A stretch of 64,000 bases of DNA, taken from Ornithinimicrobium humiphilum. GTDB taxonomy: Bacteria; Actinomycetota; Actinomycetes; Actinomycetales; Dermatophilaceae. Shown here piece after piece: positions 41,750-50,749 of the stretch. The stretch lies in NCBI RefSeq assembly GCF_006716885.1, contig NZ_VFPU01000001.1, positions 992,001 through 1,056,000 on the forward strand. Reading direction: 5' to 3'. A program made the position numbers and the translations under genes. The notes beneath the pieces were generated by a model that made no database searches, was not told the DNA's origin, and was given only the letters and a program-made list of their open reading frames with translations. Positions within the stretch are counted from its first letter, which is position 1. Each line of letters starts with the position of its first letter.

Positions 41750-43212
41750 GTCGTCTCCTCGTCGTCGTGGGTCCGGGCCCACCACTGCCGGAAGGTCTCG
41801 CGCGGTGGGGTGGGCACGTCCCGGGCCTGGGCCCAGGCGCCGAGCCCGGGCACGGTGCGCACCGTCCGCCCGCCGAGCAGCCGGCCCCCGGTCGTCGCGG
41901 CGCGCTGCGCGGCCTCGAACCGCCGGTGGTCGGCGAAGGTCCAGGCCGCGGCCCGCATGGCCAGCGCCTCGGGGGAGCGGCGCGAGGACTGGTCCACCAC
42001 GCGCGAGCGGAGCCTGACGAGCAGCGACGGGATGTCGATGCGCACCGGGCACGCCTCGAAGCACGCCCCGCACAGCGACGAGGCGTAGGGCAGCGAGGCG
42101 TCGACGTCGCTCCCGGTGCCGCGCAGCAGCGGGTTGAGGATCGCCCCGATGGGCCCGGGGTAGACCGAGCCGTAGGCGTGGCCGCCCGTCCGCTCGTAGA
42201 CCGGGCAGACGTTGAGGCACGCCGAGCAGCGGATGCAGCGCAGCGCCTCGCGCCCGTCCGGGTCGGCCAGCGCCGCGGTGCGGCCGTTGTCGAGGAGCAC
42301 GACGTGCACGTCCTGCGGCCCGTCGCCCTCGGCCACCCCGGTCCACATCGAGGTGTAGGGGTTCATGCGCTCGCCGGTGCTGGAGCGGGGCAGCAGCTGG
42401 AGGAAGGTCGCCAGGTCGTCGAAGGTCGGCACGACCTTCTCGATGCCGACGACCGAGATGAGCGTCTCGGGCAGCGTCAGGCACATCCGTCCGTTGCCCT
42501 CGGACTCCACGACGACGAGCGTGCCGGTGTCGGCGACCGCGAAGTTGGCCCCGGAGATCGCCACCTTGGCACGCAGGAACTTCTCGCGCAGGTGCAGCCG
42601 GGCCGCCTCCGCCAGCCGGGCCGGCTCGTCGGTGAGGTCGGCCGGGGCGGGCCGGCCGACGGCCGCCATCTCGCGCAGGAAGATCTCGCGGATCTCGGCC
42701 CGGTTGCGGTGGATCGCCGGCACGAGGATGTGGCTGGGCCGGTCGTGCCCCAGCTGCACGATGAGCTCGGCCAGGTCGGTCTCCCAGGCGGAGACCCCGG
42801 CCTCCTCGAGCGCCTCGTTGAGCTCGATCTCCTGGGTCACCATCGACTTGACCTTGACGACCTCCTCGGCGCCGCGGTCGCGGACCAGGTCGACGACGAT
42901 GCGGTTGGCCTCCTCGGCGTCGCGGGCCCAGTGCACGGTCGCGCCGCGGGCGGTGAGGTTGGCCTCGAGCTGCTCGAGCCGCTCGGCGAGGTGGTGCAGG
43001 GCGTCGTCCTTGGCGGCGGCGCCCGCCACGCGCAGGCCCTCCCAGTCCTCGACCTCGCCGACGACCGCGGCGCGCTTGGCCCGGATCGTCGCGGTGGCGT
43101 GGGCCAGGTTGCGGCGCTGCTGGGTGTCGGCGAGGGCGGCCCGCGCGGCCTTCGGGAAGGCCGGCATGCCCAGGAAGGTGGCGGAGGTGCGCTGGAGCGG
43201 GGGCGTGGTCAT
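41746..43212 (-). CDS. lutB: Lactate utilisation iron-sulfur protein B
   Basis: 488 residues. An N-terminal LUD-like region (VVKVKSMVTQEIELNEAL; HILVPAIHRNRAEIREIF) is followed by two ferredoxin-type 4Fe-4S clusters, CIRCSACLNVCP and CGACFEACP. LutB carries electrons from lactate oxidation. The ATG overlaps the lutA stop and its own stop overlaps lutC, so all three are translationally coupled. Confidence 0.94.
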   Translation of the reverse strand: MTTPPLQRTSATFLGMPAFPKAARAALADTQQRRNLAHATATIRAKRAAVVGEVEDWEGLRVAGAAAKDDALHHLAERLEQLEANLTARGATVHWARDAEEANRIVVDLVRDRGAEEVVKVKSMVTQEIELNEALEEAGVSAWETDLAELIVQLGHDRPSHILVPAIHRNRAEIREIFLREMAAVGRPAPADLTDEPARLAEAARLHLREKFLRAKVAISGANFAVADTGTLVVVESEGNGRMCLTLPETLISVVGIEKVVPTFDDLATFLQLLPRSSTGERMNPYTSMWTGVAEGDGPQDVHVVLLDNGRTAALADPDGREALRCIRCSACLNVCPVYERTGGHAYGSVYPGPIGAILNPLLRGTGSDVDASLPYASSLCGACFEACPVRIDIPSLLVRLRSRVVDQSSRRSPEALAMRAAAWTFADHRRFEAAQRAATTGGRLLGGRTVRTVPGLGAWAQARDVPTPPRETFRQWWARTHDDEETT

Positions 43213-43958
43213 GCCGGGTCCTCCTCGGTCGAGGCGAGCACCTGGGCGAGGTGCAGGGTGCGCACCCCGGAACGCTGACGGTCGAGCAGGCCGCCGATGT
43301 GGGCCAGGCACGAGTTGTCGCCCGCGACGAGCACCTCCGCACCGGTCTCGCGGACGTGCCGCGCCTTGTCCGAGCCCATGGCGATCGAGGTGTCGGCGTT
43401 CTTGATCGCGAAGGTGCCGCCGAAGCCGCAGCACTCGGTGGCGGCCGGCAGCTCGACCAGGTCGATGCCGCGCACCGCCCGCAGCAGCTGCAGCGGCCGG
43501 TCGCCGATGTGCAGCATGCGCAGCGAGTGGCAGGTCGGGTGGTAGGTCACCCGGTGCGGGAAGTAGGCCCCGACGTCGGTCACGCCGAGCACGTCGACGA
43601 GGAACTCCGAGAGCTCGCGCACCCGGGGCGCGGTCTCCTCGACCGCCCGCTCCAGGCCGGGGTCGCCGGCGCGCCGCGCCAGCATCGCGTGCTGCTCGCG
43701 CACCGACCCCACGCAGGAGCCGGACGGCGCGACCACGTGGTCGTAGCCCCCCAGCACGTCGACGAAGCGGCGCACCAGGGGGACGGCCTCGTCGGCATAC
43801 CCGGTGTTGGTGAACATCTGCCCGCAGCAGGTCTGCTCGCGCGGGAAGACCACGCGGCACCCCAGCCGTTCGAGCAGCGTCACGGTGGCCCGTGGCGCGT
43901 CCGGCCACATCGTGTCGTTGAAGCAGGTCGCGAACAGCGCGACCGTCGGTCCGGTCAT
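43209..43958 (-). CDS. lutA: Lactate utilisation protein A
   Basis: 249 residues, with two CCG-type cysteine-rich domains: TCCGQMFTNTGY in the first half and ECCGFGGTFAIKN in the second, each preceded by an upstream Cys (ATCFNDTMWP; HPTCHSLRM). This is the non-cubane Fe-S/heterodisulfide-reductase-like subunit of LutABC. It is the first gene of the operon; no GntR-type lutR is next to it, and the gene upstream is divergent. Confidence 0.94.
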   Translation of the reverse strand: MTGPTVALFATCFNDTMWPDAPRATVTLLERLGCRVVFPREQTCCGQMFTNTGYADEAVPLVRRFVDVLGGYDHVVAPSGSCVGSVREQHAMLARRAGDPGLERAVEETAPRVRELSEFLVDVLGVTDVGAYFPHRVTYHPTCHSLRMLHIGDRPLQLLRAVRGIDLVELPAATECCGFGGTFAIKNADTSIAMGSDKARHVRETGAEVLVAGDNSCLAHIGGLLDRQRSGVRTLHLAQVLASTEEDPA

Positions 43959-44021
43959 CCTCGAGCTCCTCCCCGGGACCCGCAGGTGCGTGCCACCCTA
44001 CGACGTGGGAAGAATGGGCGC

Positions 44022-44522
44022 ATGGCTTCCCCTCCCGACCTGCCCGAGGTCCCCACCTGCGCGTCCGTCTACCCGGTGACGGTGCGGTGGTCGGACATGG
44101 ACGCCTACGCCCACGTCAACAACGTGCAGTACCTCCGGTTCTTCGAGGAGGCCCGCGTCTACGCGTTCAAGGACTGGTTCGGCCAGGACCGGGACCTCAT
44201 CGACGAGGGCATGCTCGTGGTCGGCCAGGCCGTCGACTACCTCGTGCAGATGGACTTCGCCTACGCCCCCGCGCGGGTCGCGGTGTGGTGCACGGGCGCC
44301 GCCGGGGCCTCCTTCGACCTCGGGTATGCCGTGGCCGGGCCGGAGGGGGACGACACCGTCTACGCGCGGGGCCGGGTCACGCTCGTGGCCTACGACCTCG
44401 CGGCGAAGCGGCCGCGCCGGCTGGGTCCGGCGGAGCGGGAGGCGCTGGCCCGCGTGACCGGCCCGGCGCCGGTGCTGCGCGTGGACCGGACGGCCGCGCG
44501 CCGGACGGGGACGACCGCGTGA
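44022..44522 (+). CDS. 4-hydroxybenzoyl-CoA-type acyl-CoA thioesterase
   Basis: 166 residues, single hot-dog fold. VRWSDMDAYAHVNNVQYLRFFEEAR has the 4HBT active-site Asp and the HVNN motif. The acyl substrate is unknown. Its stop overlaps the GTG of the next gene (GTGA), making a two-gene unit with a conserved hypothetical protein. It is divergent from lutABC. Confidence 0.9.
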   Translation: MASPPDLPEVPTCASVYPVTVRWSDMDAYAHVNNVQYLRFFEEARVYAFKDWFGQDRDLIDEGMLVVGQAVDYLVQMDFAYAPARVAVWCTGAAGASFDLGYAVAGPEGDDTVYARGRVTLVAYDLAAKRPRRLGPAEREALARVTGPAPVLRVDRTAARRTGTTA

Positions 44523-45184
44523 CCCCGCCGCTGGAGGACCGTCACGACACCCTGACCTTCGCCGACGTCGAGTCGCTCGTCGACCTGTCCACCTACGTCG
44601 GCCGCGCGCGTGCGCACGACGCCGACGGGGCGGTGCGGCTGCAGGCCGTGGGTCGCGTGCTCGCCGCCTGGGTGTGCATCCTGCCCGGCCGCGACCTGCT
44701 CGGCTCCGGCACCGTGCTCGGTCTGCGGACGATGCCGTTGGAGGGGGAGCACCGTCTCGACACGACCGTGCCGCTCGCGGCGCTCGCCGACCGGTTCGCC
44801 CGTCGGGGCACCACCGGTGACACCGGCACCCTGCTGCCCGTCCCCCCGACCACCGTCTCCCCGCCGTGGGGAGGCGTGACCCCGCCGCGCGGCGGGTGGG
44901 AGCCGGTCGGCGAGATCGGCTCGGACGCCCTGCTGGCCGCCGCCCGCGAGGGCATCGCGGAGGTCGCCCAGGGCGCCCCGGCCACGGCCGGTGCCCCGGC
45001 GGTGGCGGCGCTCCGGGCCCGGGTCTGGGGACGCACCCTGGAGCACGGCGTGCCTGCCGGCGCCGGCCTGGCGGTGCTCGCTCTGGGCTTCGCTCGCGAG
45101 GGCTCCGGCCTGACCGCGACCGTGCACCGCAGCGGCTCGTGGACGCGGGTCAGCCTGCCGGCCGGGCACGTCGTCTGCCGCTGA
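44519..45184 (+). CDS. Conserved actinobacterial hypothetical protein (221 aa)
   Basis: The GTG overlaps the thioesterase stop. RLQAVGRVLAAWVCILPGRDLLGSGTVLGLRTMPL and a late WTRVSLPAGHVVCR are patterns I associate with conserved actinomycete proteins of unknown function found beside thioesterase genes. A Pro/Gly-rich loop (PPWGGVTPPRGGW) lies in the middle. No signal or membrane segment is seen. Coupling to the thioesterase suggests a shared process. Confidence 0.75.
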   Translation: MTPPLEDRHDTLTFADVESLVDLSTYVGRARAHDADGAVRLQAVGRVLAAWVCILPGRDLLGSGTVLGLRTMPLEGEHRLDTTVPLAALADRFARRGTTGDTGTLLPVPPTTVSPPWGGVTPPRGGWEPVGEIGSDALLAAAREGIAEVAQGAPATAGAPAVAALRARVWGRTLEHGVPAGAGLAVLALGFAREGSGLTATVHRSGSWTRVSLPAGHVVCR

Positions 45185-45199
45185 GCCCGGCCCGTCGGG

Positions 45200-45796
45200 T
45201 CAGTCGCGCGGCCGCGGCCGGCTGGTGTCGGGGTGCAGCGCGACGAAGAGCGACCACGGCTCGGCCTCGGGGTCCCGCGGTCGGTCGTGGAACTCCTGGA
45301 TGAGCGCGTCGAGGCGGGAGCGGAACTCCTCGAGCTCCTCCCGCGGCAGCCGCAGCCCGAGCCGGACCATGTCGTGCTGCTCCGGCGGCACCGCGGCGAG
45401 CTCGGAGAGGAAGGCCTCCAGGAGCGGGGTGGAGCCGACGGGGGTGTGGACGTACCAGGACTTGCCGGTCGAGCGGTAGGGGATCTCGCGGGCGCCCCGC
45501 CGGCCCCGCCGGGCCTCGAGCGCCTCGAGGAAGCCGGTGTCGACGAGCGTGCGCACGTGGTGCAGCACGGTGGCCGGGTTGAGACCGAGAGTCTCGGCGA
45601 TCTCCCGGTTGGTGAGAGGCTGGTCCAGCGCGAGGCGCAGGATGCGCAGCCGCAGCCCCGAGGCCAGCGCCCGCGCCTCGGCGTCGGTCGCCTGGCGGCG
45701 CTCCGGGCGGCCGTCGGGACCGGGGGCGATGCCCGGGGGCAGCTGCCTGCGGGAGACGGGTTCCGGAGCGTCCGCGTCGGGGAGGGTGGACGGCAT
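45200..45796 (-). CDS. ArsR-type winged-helix regulator
   Basis: 198 residues from ATG (a start at 45814 is possible). The HTH is ILRLALDQPLTNREIAETLGLNPATVLHHVRTLVDTGFLEAL (residues ~55-96), followed by a wing with GKSWYVHTP and a helical C-terminus (EELEEFRSRLDALIQEF). It is divergent from an MFS transporter, with a dyad in between, the usual layout of a repressor and its exporter. Confidence 0.85.
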   Translation of the reverse strand: MPSTLPDADAPEPVSRRQLPPGIAPGPDGRPERRQATDAEARALASGLRLRILRLALDQPLTNREIAETLGLNPATVLHHVRTLVDTGFLEALEARRGRRGAREIPYRSTGKSWYVHTPVGSTPLLEAFLSELAAVPPEQHDMVRLGLRLPREELEEFRSRLDALIQEFHDRPRDPEAEPWSLFVALHPDTSRPRPRD

Positions 45797-45817
45797 ACGC
45801 GCAGTGTGGCACATCAG

Positions 45818-45837
45818 TGATTGACAAATCCCAATCA
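45818..45837. promoter_or_regulatory. Operator dyad between the regulator and MFS genes
   Basis: TGATTG-8 bases-CAATCA in an AT-rich patch lies in the 59-base divergent region, 22 bases from the regulator start and 19 from the transporter start. Confidence 0.6.
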
Positions 45838-45855
45838 GTCGCGCAGGATGCCGGG

Positions 45856-47184
45856 ATGACCCAGGGGACCGCCACCGCGCCGCGCCGCAGCCTCTTTCGG
45901 CACCACGACTTCCGCCAGCTGTGGATGGGCGACACGGTGTCGGTCCTCGGCATGCAGTTCGTCGGTCTTGCGCTGCCGCTGCTGGCCGTCCAGGTGCTGC
46001 ACGCCGACGCCTTCGAGATGGGCCTGCTGGCGATGCTCGAGTCGCTCGCCTTCCTCCTCATCAGCCTGCCCGCGGGGGCCTGGGTCGACCGCTGGCGCAA
46101 GAAGCGCGTCATCGTGGCCGGCGACCTGCTGCGCGCGGCCCTGCTGCTGACGATCCCGCTCGCCTGGCTGCTCGACGTGCTCACGATGGAGCAGCTCTTC
46201 GTCGTGGCCTTCACGGTCGGCTGCATCACCGTCTTCTTCGACGTCGCCAACCAGTCGTACCTGCCCGAGATCGTGGAGGGGGAGCAGATCGCCGAGGGCA
46301 ACGGCAAGCTGCAGGCCAGCCAGCAGGTCGCCAGCGTCGCGGGGCCCGCCGCGGCCGGTGCCCTCGTGCGCCTGGTCGGCTCGCCCCTGACGATCGCGGT
46401 GACCTCGGTCTGCATGGCGCTCTCGTCGCTCTTCGTCAGCCGCATCCGGCACCGCGAGGAGCGGCCCGACCCGGCCGCGCGCCGTCCGCTCCTGGCGGAG
46501 ATCAAGGAGGGTATGGCGTTCGTCCTAGGACATCCGCTGCTGCGCCGGATCGTCGCGTGCACGGGCCTGTCCAACCTGGCGACCTCGGCGATCTTCGCGC
46601 TCTTCGTCCTCTACGCGATCCGGGTCCTGGGCTTCTCGGAGGCCACGCTGGGCCTGGTCATGTCGGCGGCGGCCGTCGGCGGGCTCGTGGGCGCGGTCAC
46701 CTCCGACCGGTTCTCGCGCCTCGTCGGTGAGGGCCGTGCGATCCCGGTCTCGGCCGTCGTCGGCGGGCTGGCCATCTTCGCGATCCCGCTGGCCTCGGTC
46801 CTGCCGCCCGTGCCCACCCTGCTCGTGGGGCAGGTCGTCGCCTGGTGGGGCGTCGTGACCTACAACATCGCCCAGGTGAGCTTCCGCCAGCGTCTGTGCC
46901 CCAAGCCGCTGCTGGGCCGCATGAACGCCTCGATCCGCTTCCTCGTGTGGGGCCCGATGCCGGTCGGTGCCTTCCTCGGCGGCTTCCTGGGCCGCTCGCC
47001 CGACGAGGCGGGCACGCTGTCCTGGGCCGCCATCGGGGTGGTCCCGACGCTGTGGGTCTTCTCCGGGCTGGCCCTCGCGGCCGCGCTGCCCGTGCTGCTC
47101 TCCCCGCTGGTCGGGATGCGCGAGCTACCGCGCTCCCTCGACGCGCTCGCCGAGACCGGCGAGACCGAGGTCGACGCGGGTTGA
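45856..47184 (+). CDS. MFS transporter (enterobactin-exporter/TetV-like)
   Basis: 442 residues from ATG with AGGA upstream; a start at 45817 would cover the operator. RHHDFRQLWMGDTVSVLGMQ opens the first helix, AGAWVDRWRKKRVIVAGD is the motif-A loop, and about twelve hydrophobic segments follow. DVANQSYLPEIV is common to actinobacterial MFS exporters of this branch. It probably exports a drug or metabolite sensed by the divergent ArsR-type regulator. The substrate is not readable. Confidence 0.87.
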   Translation: MTQGTATAPRRSLFRHHDFRQLWMGDTVSVLGMQFVGLALPLLAVQVLHADAFEMGLLAMLESLAFLLISLPAGAWVDRWRKKRVIVAGDLLRAALLLTIPLAWLLDVLTMEQLFVVAFTVGCITVFFDVANQSYLPEIVEGEQIAEGNGKLQASQQVASVAGPAAAGALVRLVGSPLTIAVTSVCMALSSLFVSRIRHREERPDPAARRPLLAEIKEGMAFVLGHPLLRRIVACTGLSNLATSAIFALFVLYAIRVLGFSEATLGLVMSAAAVGGLVGAVTSDRFSRLVGEGRAIPVSAVVGGLAIFAIPLASVLPPVPTLLVGQVVAWWGVVTYNIAQVSFRQRLCPKPLLGRMNASIRFLVWGPMPVGAFLGGFLGRSPDEAGTLSWAAIGVVPTLWVFSGLALAAALPVLLSPLVGMRELPRSLDALAETGETEVDAG

Positions 47185-47188
47185 CCGC

Positions 47189-47194
47189 TAGCCT
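47189..47194 (+). promoter_or_regulatory. -10 box (TAGCCT) of the CNNM/CorC gene
   Basis: TAGCCT lies 6 bases before the GTG at 47201, leaderless layout. Confidence 0.5.
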
Positions 47195-47200
47195 CGGCGG

Positions 47201-48529
47201 GTGGACACCTCGCTCCTGATCAACGCCGGCCTCGTCCTCGTCTTCGTGCTGGTCGGCGGGGTCTTCGCCGCGACCGAGATGGCGATCGTCTCGCTGCGCC
47301 AGTCGCAGGTCGACGACTTCGACCGGGCCGGCCCCCGGGGGCAGCGCATCGCGGCGCTGGTGCGCGACCCCAACCGCTTCCTCTCGGCCGTCCAGGTCGG
47401 CGTCACGGTCGCCGGCTTCTTCTCCTCCGCCTTCGGCGGCGCGACGCTGGCGCCCTACGTCTCCCGGCTGCTGCAGTCGTGGGGGCTCGGGTCGGGGCTG
47501 GCCGACAGCCTGGCGCTGGTCCTGATGACCCTCGTCATCGCCTACCTCTCCCTGGTGCTCGGCGAGCTGGTGCCCAAGCGGCTGGCCATGCAGCGGGCCA
47601 AGGCCTTCACCTCGGTCCTGGCGCCGCCGCTGGGGGTGCTCTCGGTCGTGCTCAAGCCGGTCATCTGGCTGCTGTCGGCCTCGACCAACCTCGTGGTGCG
47701 AGCCCTGGGCGGCGACCCCGAGGCGGCCGGCGAGGAGATGTCGCTGGAGGAGGTGCGCCGCATCATCGAGGACAACCGCGAGCTGCGGCCCTACCCGCGC
47801 CAGATCCTGCGCGACGTCATCCGGGCCGGCGAGCACCGGCTGCAGGACGTCCTTACGCCGCGCACCGACGTGCAGTTCCTCTCCGCCGACACCCCGCTGC
47901 TCGAGGTCGAACGGACGGTGCGCGAGTCGTCCTTCTCCCGCTTCCCGGTCATCGGCCGCTCGGCCGACGACGTCCTCGGCGTCGTGCACGTGCGCGACCT
48001 GCTCGCCGTGCCGCACGAGGAGCGCGGGGGCCTGCGGGTCGCCGACGTGACCCGGCCGGTCACGGCATACCCCCCGACCAAGCCGGTGCTCGCCACCCTG
48101 GCCGAGATGCGCGAGGCGCAGCAGCACCTGGCGATCGTCGTCGACGAGCACGGCGGCACCGACGGGATCGTCACCATCGAGGACCTCGTCGAGGAGCTCG
48201 TGGGCGAGATCTACGACGAGTACGACATCACCCGCAACCCCGAGGACGTCACGGTCCGCTCGGCCGAGGGGCTGGAGGTCTCGGGCGGCCTCAACGTCGA
48301 CGAGCTCGCCGACATGCTGAAGGTCGAGATCGAGACCGGTCCCTTCGAGACGGTCGGCGGGCTGGTCATGGCCCGTCTGGGCCGGGTGGCCGAGGTGGGG
48401 GACACGGTCGAGGTCTCCGGGCTGGTGCTCACGGTCGAGGAGGTCGACGGCTACCGCGTCGTGCTCGTCGGGGTGCGCCGTGCGGTCCCGGCGGACGACC
48501 CGGAGGGGCCCGCCGAGACCAACGGCTGA
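47201..48529 (+). CDS. CNNM/CorC-family membrane protein with CBS domains
   Basis: 442 residues from GTG. The DUF21 (CNNM) membrane domain covers ~1-185 (GVFAATEMAIVSLRQSQV; LGELVPKRLAM). A CBS pair follows (VLTPRTDVQFLSADTPL; VTAYPPTKPVLATLAEM with IVVDEHGGTDGIVTIEDLVEELVGEI), then a CorC_HlyC C-terminal domain. Members export or regulate Mg2+/Co2+; hemolysin is an old label. It ends 3 bases before the convergent alpha-glucosidase. Confidence 0.92.
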   Translation: MDTSLLINAGLVLVFVLVGGVFAATEMAIVSLRQSQVDDFDRAGPRGQRIAALVRDPNRFLSAVQVGVTVAGFFSSAFGGATLAPYVSRLLQSWGLGSGLADSLALVLMTLVIAYLSLVLGELVPKRLAMQRAKAFTSVLAPPLGVLSVVLKPVIWLLSASTNLVVRALGGDPEAAGEEMSLEEVRRIIEDNRELRPYPRQILRDVIRAGEHRLQDVLTPRTDVQFLSADTPLLEVERTVRESSFSRFPVIGRSADDVLGVVHVRDLLAVPHEERGGLRVADVTRPVTAYPPTKPVLATLAEMREAQQHLAIVVDEHGGTDGIVTIEDLVEELVGEIYDEYDITRNPEDVTVRSAEGLEVSGGLNVDELADMLKVEIETGPFETVGGLVMARLGRVAEVGDTVEVSGLVLTVEEVDGYRVVLVGVRRAVPADDPEGPAETNG

Positions 48530-48532
48530 GGC

Positions 48533-50263
48533 TCAGGCCAGCCAGACGGTGACGTCGGAGGGCACGGCGCCGTCCTCGAGGCGGCCGCTGCTCACGAGCA
48601 CCTCGAGGCCCTCGGGCAGCGCGACCGGGTCGTCCCCGAGGTTGGCGAGCACCGTGACCGGGCGGCCCTCCGCGGGCGTGATCGTGAGGGCCAGCACCGA
48701 GGGGTCGTAGCCGTCCAGCCAGCTGAGCGTGCCGGTGCCGAGGCCGAGCTCGCGCCGCAGGCGGAGGAGCGTGCGGTAGAGCTCGAGCGTCGAGCCGGGC
48801 ACGCCGAGCTGCCGGTCGGCCGCGAGCGGGCCGTAGACCTGCGGCTGCGGCAGCCAGCTGAGGTCGGCGTCGGAGAAGCCGTAGGCGGGGGCGCCGGCGA
48901 CCCAGGGCAGGGGCACCCGGCAGCCGTCCCGCCCGGTCTCCTCGCCGCGGGTGCGGGCGAACGCCGGGTCCTGGCGCACCGAGTGCGGCAGCGCGGTGTG
49001 GTCGGGGAGCCCGAGCTCCTCGCCGTTGTAGAGGTAGGCGCTGCCGGGCAGGGCGAGCATGAGCGCGGTCGCGGCCCGGGCGCGGTGCAGGCCGAGCACC
49101 GGGTTGGGCTGCGGGTCCTCGGCGGCGATGCCGTTGGGGCGGCGGGTGCCGGGCGGCAGGCCCAGGCGCGAGGCGTGGCGGACGACGTCGTGGTTGGACA
49201 GCACCCACGTCGTCGGGGCCCCGACCTTGGCCGCCTCCCCGAGCGACTCGTCGACGACGGCGCGCAGGTCCTCAGCCCGCCAGGCGGTGTCGAGGAAGTG
49301 GAAGTTGAAGGCCTGGTGCATCTCGTCGGACCGCACGAAGCGCATCGTGCGGGAGATGCTCGGCAGCCACGCCTCGGCGCACAGGATGCGGTCGTCGGCG
49401 GGGTCGCCGCCGGGGTTGTAGGAGTCGAGCACCTGCCGCCAGCCGCGGTAGATCTCGTGGACCTCCTCCTGGTCCCACATCGGGCCGAGGTTGGTGTGCG
49501 CGGACTCGTCGTCGGCGCCGCCGGCCATGACCGCCCGCTCGTCCCAGTCGGGCAGGTCGGCGACCTTGATGAGCGAGTGGGCCACGTCGACCCGGAAGCC
49601 GTCGACGCCGCGGTCGAGCCAGAACCGCAGGATCGACTCGAACTCCTCGACGACCTCGGGGTTGCGCCAGTTGAGGTCGGGCTGGCGGCTGTCGAAGAGG
49701 TGGAGGTACCACTGGCCGGGTCGGCCGTCCGGGTCGGTCGTGCGGGTCCAGGCCGGGCCGCCGAAGACCGACCGCCAGTTGTTGGGCGGCTCGGCGCCGT
49801 CGGGACCCTTCCCGTCGCGGAAGACGTAGCGCTCGCGGGCCGGCGACCCGGGCGCGGCGGCCAGGGCCTCGCGGAACCACACGTGCTCGTCGCTGGTGTG
49901 GTTGGGGACCAGGTCGATGATGACGCGCAGTCCGAGCTCGTGGGCGCGGGCGAGCAGGGCGTCGGCGTCGTCGAGGGTGCCGAAGACCGGGTCGATGTCG
50001 CGGTAGTCGGCCACGTCATACCCCGCGTCGGCCATCGGGGAGCGGTAGAACGGGCTGATCCACAGCGCGTCGACCCCGAGCTCGCGCAGGTAGGGCAGCC
50101 GCGAGGTGATCCCCGGCAGGTCGCCCACGCCGTCGCCGTCGCTGTCGGCGAAGCTGCGCGGGTAGACCTGGTAGATCACCGCGGAGCGCCACCAGGGCGC
50201 GGGGGCGCCGGCGGACGGGGCGTCGGGGGCGGCGGGGGCCGGGGAGGTGGTGCGAGCGGTCAC
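48533..50263 (-). CDS. GH13 alpha-glucosidase (oligo-1,6-/maltase type)
   Basis: 576 residues. The (beta/alpha)8 barrel motifs are all visible: VIYQVYPRSFADSDGDGVGD, DLVPNHTS, GFRVDVAHSL (nucleophile Asp), ILCAEAWLPS (acid/base Glu) and LSNHDVVRH (third Asp), then the beta-sandwich C-terminus. It cleaves terminal alpha-glucosides in the cytoplasm, since no signal peptide is seen. MalQ is encoded at 58.8 kb, so both may serve maltodextrin or glycogen turnover. Start GTG. Confidence 0.93.
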   Translation of the reverse strand: MTARTTSPAPAAPDAPSAGAPAPWWRSAVIYQVYPRSFADSDGDGVGDLPGITSRLPYLRELGVDALWISPFYRSPMADAGYDVADYRDIDPVFGTLDDADALLARAHELGLRVIIDLVPNHTSDEHVWFREALAAAPGSPARERYVFRDGKGPDGAEPPNNWRSVFGGPAWTRTTDPDGRPGQWYLHLFDSRQPDLNWRNPEVVEEFESILRFWLDRGVDGFRVDVAHSLIKVADLPDWDERAVMAGGADDESAHTNLGPMWDQEEVHEIYRGWRQVLDSYNPGGDPADDRILCAEAWLPSISRTMRFVRSDEMHQAFNFHFLDTAWRAEDLRAVVDESLGEAAKVGAPTTWVLSNHDVVRHASRLGLPPGTRRPNGIAAEDPQPNPVLGLHRARAATALMLALPGSAYLYNGEELGLPDHTALPHSVRQDPAFARTRGEETGRDGCRVPLPWVAGAPAYGFSDADLSWLPQPQVYGPLAADRQLGVPGSTLELYRTLLRLRRELGLGTGTLSWLDGYDPSVLALTITPAEGRPVTVLANLGDDPVALPEGLEVLVSSGRLEDGAVPSDVTVWLA

Positions 50264-50311
50264 GAGGACCCAGGCTAGGCGCTCGCGAGCCTCAGACCGA
50301 ACCCGCGCGGG

Positions 50312-50737
50312 TCAGTCCTCCAGGGCGTTGACCATCGCGTCGGCGGCGCGGTTCATGTAGTCGCGCATGAGCTGCTCGTCCATCGCGCCGAGCCGGTCGC
50401 GGATGCTGTCGATCGCCGCGTGCATGTGGGTCAGCCAGCGGTCGCGCTGGGCCGGGGTCACCCGGTAGGGCATGTGGCGCATCCGCAGGCGCGGGTGGCC
50501 GCGACGCTGCTGGTAGGTGGTGGGGCCGCCCCAGTACTGCTCGAGGAAGAGGAGCAGGCGCTCTTCGGCCGGACCGAGGTCGGCCTCGGGGTAGAGGGCC
50601 TTGAGCGGCTCGTCCTGCGCCACGCCGCGGTAGAACTCCTGGACCAGCAGGCGGAAGGTCTCGTGGCCGCCGACGCGCTCGTAGAACGTCGGGACCTGGT
50701 CGGGGGTCGTCCGGGCGGTGGAGTCGGGCTGGGTCAC
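50312..50737 (-). CDS. glbO: Group II truncated haemoglobin (GlbO type)
   Basis: 141 residues from GTG. TFYERVGGHETFRLLVQEFY has the B10 Tyr region, LFLEQYWGGPTTYQQRRGHPRLRMRHMPY contains the proximal His and the typical group II YWGG motif, and RWLTHM carries the G8 Trp. It binds O2, or detoxifies NO and peroxide. It lies 12 bases after the first fused sigma-like gene, so it may be the last gene of that operon. Confidence 0.93.
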   Translation of the reverse strand: MTQPDSTARTTPDQVPTFYERVGGHETFRLLVQEFYRGVAQDEPLKALYPEADLGPAEERLLLFLEQYWGGPTTYQQRRGHPRLRMRHMPYRVTPAQRDRWLTHMHAAIDSIRDRLGAMDEQLMRDYMNRAADAMVNALED

Positions 50738-50749
50738 CGATCCAGTGTC

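Noticed and set aside
45817..45855. Upstream start of the MFS transporter
   Set aside because: It would cover the operator dyad and leave only about 20 bases for the divergent promoters; the ATG at 45856 begins just before the family-like sequence.
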